A DNA stretch of 39,185 nucleotides from an uncultured Verrucomicrobiales bacterium (lineage in GTDB: Bacteria; Verrucomicrobiota; Verrucomicrobiia; Verrucomicrobiales; Akkermansiaceae). Shown here piece after piece: positions 32,417 to 39,185 of this stretch. The DNA lies in NCBI GenBank assembly GCA_937944055.1, contig CALDZJ010000077.1, forward strand, positions 1 to 39,185, in the 5' to 3' direction. The first letter of the stretch is position 1. Each line of letters begins with the position of its first letter. The notes under the pieces were generated by a model. It was not told where the DNA came from, made no database searches, and was given only the letters and a program-made list of their open reading frames with translations. The position numbers were made by a program, and so were the translations under genes.

Positions 32417-33622
32417 TCAAGAGGCGGGATTACGATGAAGAAGCGCCGCGAAGGCACCGTCTGTCTGATCTTGAAAGGGCAGAATTTGCTTCGATTCGCC
32501 AAGCACGAAATCGGGATGCCCCTCGACGAAGCGCGTGACGAGGTCAATGTTCTCCTCCGGATCGATCGAGCAAGTCGAGTAGACTAAGCGCCCACCCGGC
32601 CTTACACAACGGGCGGCCTCGCTCAGGATCTTGCTTTGGATCGTGACGAGATTTTGGAGGTCGTTCTTTTGGAGACGCCAGCGGGCATCGACCCGGCGTC
32701 GCAGCACTCCGGTATTCGAGCAAGGGACATCGAGCAAAATCGCATCGAAGGAATCTTTCAACTCATCTGGGGCCGGTTCCGTCCAATCATGTGCTGCGAT
32801 CTCAGCAATTTCGACTCCGCAGCGAATGAGATTTTCACGCAGCCTCGGGAGGCGTTTCTCGTTTGAATCCATGCACAGCAGACGGCCCTCATTCTGCATG
32901 AGTCCCGCAAGGTGAATGGCCTTTCCCCCAGGTGCCGCGCAAGCATCCAGCACCGTTTCACCAGGTTTCGCTGCTAGGAGTTCTGGGGCGTGGGAAGTCG
33001 ATGGATCAGTAATATAGTAGTGCCCGGTCGCCATCGCCTCCGTGATATTCGCTGGCTCCGCAGCCCCTTCAGGAGGAGGATTTAGGAGATTCGGCCGATA
33101 GTAAGTCTCGGCCGGCTGATTATTCCAGTCCATCAGCGCTACTGTATTGTCTTTGCCAAAAAGCTTTTTCCAGCGCTTCCACATCCAGTGCGGATGAGAA
33201 TACTGGATCGCTAATTCCACCTCAGGGAGCTCACGTAGGAGCCTCATCCGACAATGCGCAGCCTTGCGCAGAACAGCATTGATCAGCCCCTGCACCGGCT
33301 TCCGTGCACACTCGACTGTTTCATAAATCGCCGCATGATCCGGAATCCTTAAGATGAGCAATTGAAAAAAACCCACCCGCAAAACGTCGCGAGTTTCAGG
33401 GTCTAATTTCCCTTTTCGGAAAAGCCCGATCCAATGATCAAGCAGACTACGATGACGGAGAACTCCGGTGAGGATCGCTTTGAAAAGCGCGCGATCTTGA
33501 GAAGAAAGATGATTTCTCTCCGCGTGCCTCTCAATGAGCGAATCCGCATAGACATGCCCTTTTGCCCAGGCTCGGAGAGCCGAAACCGCGGCTCGACGAA
33601 CGTTTTTTCCTGCTTTTGCCAT
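32417..33622 (-). CDS. rsmB: 16S rRNA (cytosine-967-C5)-methyltransferase
   Basis: 401 residues from the ATG at 33622 (MAKAGKNVRRAAVSALRAW). The frame is open to 33682, but that would run into the upstream gene. An N-terminal NusB-like RNA-binding domain (about 1-140) precedes the methyltransferase fold: LDACAAPGGKAIHLA (SAM motif I), LLDVPCSNTGVLRR with one catalytic Cys and VYSTCSIDPEEN with the other. It methylates C967 of 16S rRNA. It lies 23 bp after the small conserved gene. Confidence 0.92.
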   Translation of the reverse strand: MAKAGKNVRRAAVSALRAWAKGHVYADSLIERHAERNHLSSQDRALFKAILTGVLRHRSLLDHWIGLFRKGKLDPETRDVLRVGFFQLLILRIPDHAAIYETVECARKPVQGLINAVLRKAAHCRMRLLRELPEVELAIQYSHPHWMWKRWKKLFGKDNTVALMDWNNQPAETYYRPNLLNPPPEGAAEPANITEAMATGHYYITDPSTSHAPELLAAKPGETVLDACAAPGGKAIHLAGLMQNEGRLLCMDSNEKRLPRLRENLIRCGVEIAEIAAHDWTEPAPDELKDSFDAILLDVPCSNTGVLRRRVDARWRLQKNDLQNLVTIQSKILSEAARCVRPGGRLVYSTCSIDPEENIDLVTRFVEGHPDFVLGESKQILPFQDQTDGAFAALLHRNPAS

Positions 33623-33645
33623 AAAATCTTCTTTTTTAAAGGGCC

Positions 33646-33945
33646 TTAGCTTCCGGAAAGCGCAGCCGCGATTTGCCCCCACTCTTCATCCAGCGTGACC
33701 TGCGCGGACGGCATCGCTTTGCCAGCCCGATGATACCAGTAGGCCGCATTCCCTAGGTCGCCCTCCTCGCGATGAAGGTAAGCGTGAATCCAAGCCCCCG
33801 CAGGCTCTGGAACCTCCTCGCAAAGATCATGAGAAGCATCCCAGCGCCCCGCCTTACAAAGCCAAAGGGCTTTTAAAGCAAGTGAAAGTCCCGCAGGCGG
33901 CGCGGCATCAGATTCGGCCGATTGAGCAAGTTCAGCAGCAGTCAT
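33646..33945 (-). CDS. Conserved hypothetical protein, 99 aa
   Basis: An ATG-initiated gene immediately upstream of rsmB. The sequence resembles a family of short cytoplasmic proteins of unknown role known from many Proteobacteria and Verrucomicrobia; shared features here are LALKALWLCKAGRWDASHDL, then AWIHAYLHREEGDLGNAAYW followed by YHRAGK, and a C-terminal EEWGQIAAAL. The pattern suggests two helix pairs, similar to a degenerate TPR. No catalytic motif is visible. Coupling to rsmB is by proximity only. Confidence 0.65.
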   Translation of the reverse strand: MTAAELAQSAESDAAPPAGLSLALKALWLCKAGRWDASHDLCEEVPEPAGAWIHAYLHREEGDLGNAAYWYHRAGKAMPSAQVTLDEEWGQIAAALSGS

Positions 33946-34025
33946 GTCAGATGCTTCTTGTCAAAAAAGACCAAGAAAGAAAGCCGGAACTCAAGCCACC
34001 GCTCTCTTCCGCAAGCCCCTCGATC

Positions 34026-37000
34026 CTATCTACCCTCTAAGGGTTCATTTAAGGAGAAGGTCAAGCGGAGGAAGCTCCGCCCCTCAGTCGACTCGAAAAA
34101 TAAGCCCTCCAAGCGCCTCTCAAAGCTCACCGGCGACCAATCATCAAGATCATCCGAGGACTCCGCGCCGAGCGTCGCATCAATCCGCTCCGGTAAATCC
34201 GGCAAGGGAAGCATGAAACCATCTTCCACCCTCCGTAGATCAAAAAATCGATTCGAAGCACGTGATGAAGGATCCGTCCCAAGCAGATATTCGGCAATCT
34301 CGCTCAGTCCATCACCATCTGAGTCCCCGTTCAAGGGCACCTCGGCATCAAAGAACTGCGCCGCCCAGACCTCAAAGGTCAATTGATCAGTGATCGTGAA
34401 CTCTTCGCTCGCATTCTCCCCCGCCGCAAAGCCCAACTGATCGCTCGGAACAATCACCCGCAAGCTCTCCTCACCTTCTGTCAAACCATCATCGAAGGCC
34501 GAAAGCGAGACCGCCACACTCTGCTCGCCCGCCGGAATTGTCGCCCCTAAATCACCCAAAAAGTCAGCCCGTTCAGCCGATCCCTCAAATCCCAGAACCA
34601 CCTCAAGAGGCTGCGCCAGTGGCAGCTCGCTCGTCACATTGAGAATGACATTACCCTCTGGCCTATTTTCATCCAGCTCACCTTCCACCCTGATGAGATT
34701 CACCACAGGGCGGTGCACTTCACAATCCAGCACCATTCTCTCAAATTGTACGTTATCAATCCACCAGCCATCATCAGAACTCGATTGATCATGCACTAAG
34801 CGCCAACGCAACTGGACTGAATCACCAGCCCACTCAACCGGAAAATCAACCGTGGTCCTCATAAATTCCCCCTGCCGACCCGTCCAAGCATTCCGCCCAG
34901 CAATCGCGGAAGAAAAACCAGATCGAATTTGTAAATCATAGCCTCCTGTCACCGTCACCTCAGGATTTTCAATGAGATCAAACCACTCTCCCCCATTCCG
35001 AGAAGCCTCCAAAACGCCCCCATCGAAGGAGGTTTCAATCGCGTAGGAGTGCTCAAAACTCAAGATGCCACCGCCCGAAGTCAGCTCAAAGGTCGGCGTG
35101 AGTAATAAAGACTCCGAGACCGAACCGACCCCCGGCGCGAAGGCCGAGCGCAGTGCCGAGACAAAACGAGAAGAGCTAGGCCGCCAGTCCTCGCCATTTC
35201 TCGTTTCGATCGACTCCCAACCACTGGGAAGGCTCGAGGAAGCATCAAAGTTCTCATCTAGGTTCCGCTCCGTCAAAATCTCTCCCATTTTAAACTCCCG
35301 CTCAAAGGAAGCCAGCGACCCTAATTCATCCCCCACTTCCACTTGCAAATTCGCCAAATCACCACACTCACCTAGTCCCGCAAAGGTCAGCTCCACCGTT
35401 CCGCTCTCTCCTCCGGCCAGTTGCGGACTGACCGCGCTCGAGAAAAGGACCACATTTTCAGACCCACTCGCTGAGACGAACAATGATCCCGTCGGTAACT
35501 CCCCAATATTCTCCAACTCAATCTCAACCTTCACCGTCTCATTCGGATCAAGCCGCGCATTTTTGACCGAGCCAGACTCCGCAATGACACGCTCCTCACC
35601 CACGCGCAGTCGTGCCGCAGGATCCCGATCTCCCAAGCGCAAGGTAAGGCGATAAAGCTGCGCTCCATTCGTATCCCCACCGAAAACCCGCACGAAGTAA
35701 TCACCATCTTCTTGCAGCTCAAATTGATTCATCACCTCAACATCTCCGGCCCTAACTCGATTGACAAAATTCAAAACCGAGGTCTGATCCGGCGCAATGA
35801 GCTCGATCCCTAAATCATGAATGTCATTTGAGGAAAATTCCGTTCCCCCGCTACACCCATCCGCCGTCTCTGCTCCTTCTAAATACCTTCCCTCACCAGG
35901 TCTCAGTGCCACCGAGAGTTTCTGTCCCGCCAGGGCTGGGATCCGAAACACATCAACATCACGATCATCATCAATACTCAATCGTGAAATCTCAAAAGTC
36001 TGATCTGACTCCAACTCCATCAAGGTCGCATTCGAGATTGTATCATTATTCACGACCCCCTCACCAAGTTCTAAAGGATCTCCATAAAGCCGCTGAAGTG
36101 ATTGATATTCATCAAATCTAGGCCCCCTAAAGTTTGTCCCCAAAATCGGTTCCATCAACTTGGTTCGATTAATCGGACAAACATGCCCTAAGCCTAAACT
36201 GTGACCAAGTTCATGCGCGATCACATTGAAAAGACGGATCGAATTCGATGAAGTATTATCAAAGACATCATCAGAAGAATCAAAAATAATATCTCCAACA
36301 TCCGGTGCAAAGGCGAAGGCCAAGGTATTACTATTGCCATCTAAAGGGCGTGCCCCGATCCGGATATCGCCACGCACGCCACGCACCCCGACATTAAAAC
36401 TTCTCACCCCCACTCCATCATCCGCTGGCTCATAAATTAAGGTAATTCCACTCGCCTCGGCCATCACCTCAAAGGCGGCTTCAAAGATCTCAAACCACTC
36501 CTGATCCTCGGCCGGGCTTGACGTCTCACCACCATAGATCGAGGCCATCCAGGCCCGAAACTCCGATGGCGCGGTCGACTGAATGCTCAAACCGGGAACA
36601 CTCGTTCCATCCGCCACGATACTCCAAGTCACCGTAACCGGAGTCCCCTGCACTCCTCCCGTCGTTCCATTTGTCGCGGTCCGATTCCAATTTCCAGGCC
36701 CTAAAAATTGCTTCGCAAAAAGCGCGACCCCTTGACCCGCTAGCCCACTCAATTTCTCAGCCTCATGAAAAGCAGCCACTTTCTCTTCCGAGACTCCTGG
36801 CCCCCAGCATAACCACGGCTGCTCCCGAGGACTCGCAGAGCTAAAACCAGAGACGTAAGACCGGAGAAGTTCCAGATCCTCTTCCGAAAGATGTGCCAAT
36901 AAATCAGGAGAAATTTCTCCCATGATCTTCTCGACCAGACGCTCTCTCAACTCTTCCTCATCTTTAAAAATCGACTCCTTTCGCTTCTCGAAATTTTCCA

Positions 37001-37226
37001 AACTCTCACCTTCAAGTTTTTGAAAACTCGCTCTCTTAGAAAAGAACCTTCTTCGCTCCTCCCGCTCACGGGCCCTCACATCCACCCCACTAAGATTCAC
37101 CTCACCGCGCACACGCTGACCATTCACTTGAGCGTCCCCCGCCTCGAAGGAAGCGGACTGCATTCCTCCGCGGAGGACGAGCCATAGTAAAACTAATGGA
37201 AGAGTGAGAATGATTAAGCGAGGCAT
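34026..37226 (-). CDS. Large secreted matrixin-type metalloprotease
   Basis: 1066 residues with an N-terminal signal (MPRLIILTLPLVLLWLVLRG). A charged propeptide-like region runs to about 135 and contains a single Cys140 in PWLCWGPG. The catalytic domain (about 170-375) carries HELGHSLGLGH (His338, Glu339, His342, His348) and a Met-turn KLMEP (Met358), the metzincin/matrixin pattern. After it come a PPC-like domain (DRDVDVFRIPALAGQKL), a CARDB-like segment (about 540-650), an immune-inhibitor-A-like jelly roll (DDGWWIDNVQFE), a Calx-beta repeat and a calcium-loop tail (NGDSDGDGLSEIAEYLLGTD). It is probably exported and cleaves extracellular protein; the substrate is unknown. It is divergent from the DUF502 gene. 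Confidence 0.82.
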   Translation of the reverse strand: MPRLIILTLPLVLLWLVLRGGMQSASFEAGDAQVNGQRVRGEVNLSGVDVRAREREERRRFFSKRASFQKLEGESLENFEKRKESIFKDEEELRERLVEKIMGEISPDLLAHLSEEDLELLRSYVSGFSSASPREQPWLCWGPGVSEEKVAAFHEAEKLSGLAGQGVALFAKQFLGPGNWNRTATNGTTGGVQGTPVTVTWSIVADGTSVPGLSIQSTAPSEFRAWMASIYGGETSSPAEDQEWFEIFEAAFEVMAEASGITLIYEPADDGVGVRSFNVGVRGVRGDIRIGARPLDGNSNTLAFAFAPDVGDIIFDSSDDVFDNTSSNSIRLFNVIAHELGHSLGLGHVCPINRTKLMEPILGTNFRGPRFDEYQSLQRLYGDPLELGEGVVNNDTISNATLMELESDQTFEISRLSIDDDRDVDVFRIPALAGQKLSVALRPGEGRYLEGAETADGCSGGTEFSSNDIHDLGIELIAPDQTSVLNFVNRVRAGDVEVMNQFELQEDGDYFVRVFGGDTNGAQLYRLTLRLGDRDPAARLRVGEERVIAESGSVKNARLDPNETVKVEIELENIGELPTGSLFVSASGSENVVLFSSAVSPQLAGGESGTVELTFAGLGECGDLANLQVEVGDELGSLASFEREFKMGEILTERNLDENFDASSSLPSGWESIETRNGEDWRPSSSRFVSALRSAFAPGVGSVSESLLLTPTFELTSGGGILSFEHSYAIETSFDGGVLEASRNGGEWFDLIENPEVTVTGGYDLQIRSGFSSAIAGRNAWTGRQGEFMRTTVDFPVEWAGDSVQLRWRLVHDQSSSDDGWWIDNVQFERMVLDCEVHRPVVNLIRVEGELDENRPEGNVILNVTSELPLAQPLEVVLGFEGSAERADFLGDLGATIPAGEQSVAVSLSAFDDGLTEGEESLRVIVPSDQLGFAAGENASEEFTITDQLTFEVWAAQFFDAEVPLNGDSDGDGLSEIAEYLLGTDPSSRASNRFFDLRRVEDGFMLPLPDLPERIDATLGAESSDDLDDWSPVSFERRLEGLFFESTEGRSFLRLTFSLNEPLEGR

Positions 37227-37342
37227 AGAAAATGAGGAGTGAAACTCATCGTTAAATTAATAATCCAAAAATCCTAGCCTCTTCTGAGAAAAATCCAAGA
37301 GTTGTCAGATAGCTCAGCTCATGCTCATTCTCTGGCAAGCGA

Positions 37343-38089
37343 ATGAACGATGACCCTGACACCACAGCAGATCCCCTCGGCCCAGCTCGACCCGTGAAAC
37401 ACCCCTGGGTCCGCAAGATTATTAAGCCCTTCCTCGCCGGCATGGCCACCGTCATTCCAGTTCTCGCCACCGGCTGGATCGTGGTCCTCGTCTTTCGACT
37501 CCTTCACAAAATTGGCCTCACTCTCATCAACTCCCTTTTAGAGGCCCTCAACACGCTCCGCAGTACCCCGAATGGTTCACCGGAGGCTTGGACGCTCGAT
37601 GGCTTCCCCGGCGATGACTTCCTCTGGCTCCTCATTCCCCTCGCCCTCCTCTTTCTCGTCGGCATCGCAGTCACAAATCGACCCGGGAAAAAAATCACGC
37701 GCTGGATCGATGACACCATGGTTCGCATCCCTCTCTTCGGCTTCATCTACGCCTCCATCAAACAATTCGTCGATGCCGTCCGCAATCTCGGGGGACCTCA
37801 AAAATTTAAAGGAGTCGCCTATGTGGAATACCCCAGCCCCGGCTGCCGACTCATCGGCTTCATCACCGGAAATTTCCACGATCCTCAAACCGGCAAAGAC
37901 ACCACCTCAATCTTCATTCCTACCTCGCCAAATCCTATGACAGGCTTCGTCGTTCTGATGGATGATGAGAAAGTTTTCAAAAGCAGCATGAGCCTTGAGG
38001 AGGCTGGAAAAATGATTCTTTCCGCGGGCCTTGTCGATCCGGCCTCCTACGTTGTTGACGCCCCATTAGACGGGTTTCCGCGCCCTTAA
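37343..38089 (+). CDS. DUF502 family membrane protein
   Basis: 248 residues. Two membrane segments (about 30-52 and 93-110) flank a loop, followed by the conserved DUF502 core: RIPLFGFIYASIKQFVDA, then IGFITGN, SIFIPTSPNPMTGFVVLMDDE and the final MSLEEAGKMILSAGLV. The family is widespread and has no established function. Its 3' end overlaps the converging trmB by 24 bp. Confidence 0.88.
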   Translation: MNDDPDTTADPLGPARPVKHPWVRKIIKPFLAGMATVIPVLATGWIVVLVFRLLHKIGLTLINSLLEALNTLRSTPNGSPEAWTLDGFPGDDFLWLLIPLALLFLVGIAVTNRPGKKITRWIDDTMVRIPLFGFIYASIKQFVDAVRNLGGPQKFKGVAYVEYPSPGCRLIGFITGNFHDPQTGKDTTSIFIPTSPNPMTGFVVLMDDEKVFKSSMSLEEAGKMILSAGLVDPASYVVDAPLDGFPRP

Positions 38090-38686
38090 ACCCTGCAAGC
38101 GCTTTCCCTCAGCCTCCCACTGAATTTGAAAATCAGTCTTCGGGTAAAAAAACTCATCCTCCGCCCAAGCTAAGCGCTCCAAACCCCGAAAAGCATCCAA
38201 ATGCTCCTCACACCACTCGAAGTATTCGTCATGGTCAGTCTTGAACAAGAGTTCTCCTCCCGGTTTTAAAACTCGCTGCATCGCCTTCAGAAAAGGCTCT
38301 TGGAAAAGCCTCCGCCGGTGGTGCTTCACCTTGGGCCAAGGATCCGGACACAAGAGGTGCAGTCGATCTACCGAAGCCCCCGGAAGTAACCACTCTAATG
38401 TGTAGAGACTCTCCAAACGCAAGACCCTCACATTCTTCAACCCCCGCTTCTCCGCCCCCCGACACACCTTCCGCACCCGCCCGAGCAGACGCTCAATTGC
38501 CAAAAAATTACGTTCAGGATACTCCCCCGCCATCTCTAAGGTGAACTTCCCATCACCACATCCCAGATCGATTTCTAATGGCCCCTCCGTAGGAAAAAAA
38601 CTCGCCACATCAAGTTCTGAAAAATAATCCGGCGGGACCAATTCATTCGGCTCCGCAGGCCTCACTGAAAGCGTAGGTGAACTCAT
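38066..38686 (-). CDS. trmB: tRNA (guanine-46-N7)-methyltransferase
   Basis: 206 residues. The SAM-binding motif is LEIDLGCGDGKFTLEMA, followed by FLAIERLLGRVRKV and the family-defining LLCPDPWPKVKHHRRRLFQ, with KTDHDEYFEW near the end. It makes m7G46 in the tRNA variable loop. It lies 12 bp after the truncated gene at the right edge, on the same strand, so the two may be co-transcribed. Confidence 0.93.
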   Translation of the reverse strand: MSSPTLSVRPAEPNELVPPDYFSELDVASFFPTEGPLEIDLGCGDGKFTLEMAGEYPERNFLAIERLLGRVRKVCRGAEKRGLKNVRVLRLESLYTLEWLLPGASVDRLHLLCPDPWPKVKHHRRRLFQEPFLKAMQRVLKPGGELLFKTDHDEYFEWCEEHLDAFRGLERLAWAEDEFFYPKTDFQIQWEAEGKRLQGLRARKPV

Positions 38687-38698
38687 CTCCTCCGAACG

Positions 38699-39185
38699 CT
38701 ATTGTAATTTCCGGTAAAGACCACCGTAACTCAAAAACTTTTTCTCAGGGTCCGTTCGCCGAGCATCAAAACGACGAATCACCAAATCCTCCCGTGAGCC
38801 CGGAGTCCCCACAAAGCGATCCGCATCCAGATGCAAAGTCAGCTCATCAATGTTCAAGGGCCCCGTGATATTGCTAAATTTCAAAACCCCTCGGTAAGGA
38901 CCCTGCGAGGAATCATAAGTCGCAAAAAAGGCCCCGCTCCCAGAAGCTGATTCCACCACCGTTTCCTCTCCTAATTCCCGCCGCTCAATGTTCATATTAA
39001 GCGAGTAAGTCCCCCCAGCCAAGCCTCCTCCCTGAGTCCTTGGAAACACCAAATTCAAAGCACCAAATCCCCCCTCTGAAGTCACATTAAAGGTGAATTG
39101 AGCCCCATTAAAGTCCACATCCGCTGAGGGCCAAAACGGCACCCTCGTCGCAAAACCTCTAAAAAAAACCCTCGGCCTAAGTGAT
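38699..39185 (-). CDS. Unrecognised protein, C-terminal part (runs off the right edge)
   Basis: The frame stays open from the GTG at 39142 to the end of the window, so the true start is outside. The visible 161 residues are beta-rich and polar (FRGFATRVPFWPSADVDF, FTFNVTSEGGFGALNLVF, GTYSLNMNIERRELGEETVV) and have no catalytic motif I recognise. They resemble a lipocalin-like or outer-membrane beta structure only in general composition. No function is proposed. Confidence 0.6.
   Translation of the reverse strand, partial: SLRPRVFFRGFATRVPFWPSADVDFNGAQFTFNVTSEGGFGALNLVFPRTQGGGLAGGTYSLNMNIERRELGEETVVESASGSGAFFATYDSSQGPYRGVLKFSNITGPLNIDELTLHLDADRFVGTPGSREDLVIRRFDARRTDPEKKFLSYGGLYRKLQ

Overview
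This 39 kb window looks like chromosomal DNA of a free-living Gram-negative bacterium, most likely a member of the Verrucomicrobiota. That placement is inferred from gene content, not from a marker search: a DUF1080 (3-keto-disaccharide hydrolase) protein, large secreted proteins built from lamin-tail, Calx-beta and PPC-like domains, a topoisomerase IV pair of the kind seen in Bacteroidetes, Verrucomicrobia-style PpiD and LigA proteins, and frequent GTG/TTG starts at moderate GC. No rRNA, tRNA, CRISPR array, transposase or prophage gene was seen.

Layout. 1-1.8 kb: end of an M15 peptidase, a MauE-like membrane protein and a DUF1080 hydrolase. 2.0-8.2 kb (minus strand): parE, a secreted lamin-tail/Calx-beta protein, then parC. 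8.3-11.7 kb (plus): trpF, crcB and priA. A minus-strand TorD-like chaperone is followed by the overlapping hisS-aspS pair and an outer-membrane barrel protein, which runs tail-to-tail into a six-EF-hand protein. 17.2-22.2 kb: metF, a minus-strand AsmA-like protein, scpA, nadD and a TPR protein. 22.2-26.7 kb: a divergent dCMP deaminase/metallophosphoesterase pair, a 417 bp gap with a likely small RNA gene, and a PpiD-like foldase with an OmpA domain inside it, followed by a small TPR protein. 26.9-31.0 kb: metG, a CoA-binding protein and ligA. 31.1-33.9 kb (minus): a small conserved gene, rsmB, an L,D-transpeptidase and trmD. 34.0-37.2 kb: a 1066-residue matrixin-type secreted protease. The window ends with a DUF502 membrane protein, trmB and a truncated hypothetical gene.

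Most genes are housekeeping: translation (hisS, aspS, metG, rsmB, trmD, trmB), replication, repair and segregation (parC, parE, priA, ligA, scpA), and cofactor, amino-acid and nucleotide metabolism (trpF, metF, nadD, dCMP deaminase). A second theme is the cell envelope: the M15 peptidase, L,D-transpeptidase, AsmA-like protein, porin-like barrel, the OmpA-containing foldase and three secreted calcium- or adhesion-type proteins.

The most unusual signals are: (1) the foldase, whose parvulin region is split by a coiled-coil, a DPQT repeat and an OmpA domain that keeps the two key diaminopimelate-binding residues; (2) a three-hairpin candidate RNA ending in a perfect UUCG-capped terminator; (3) a 177 bp element bounded by 28 bp inverted repeats that supplies a gene's stop codon; and (4) short 7-8 bp degenerate repeats found between genes and, in frame, inside priA.
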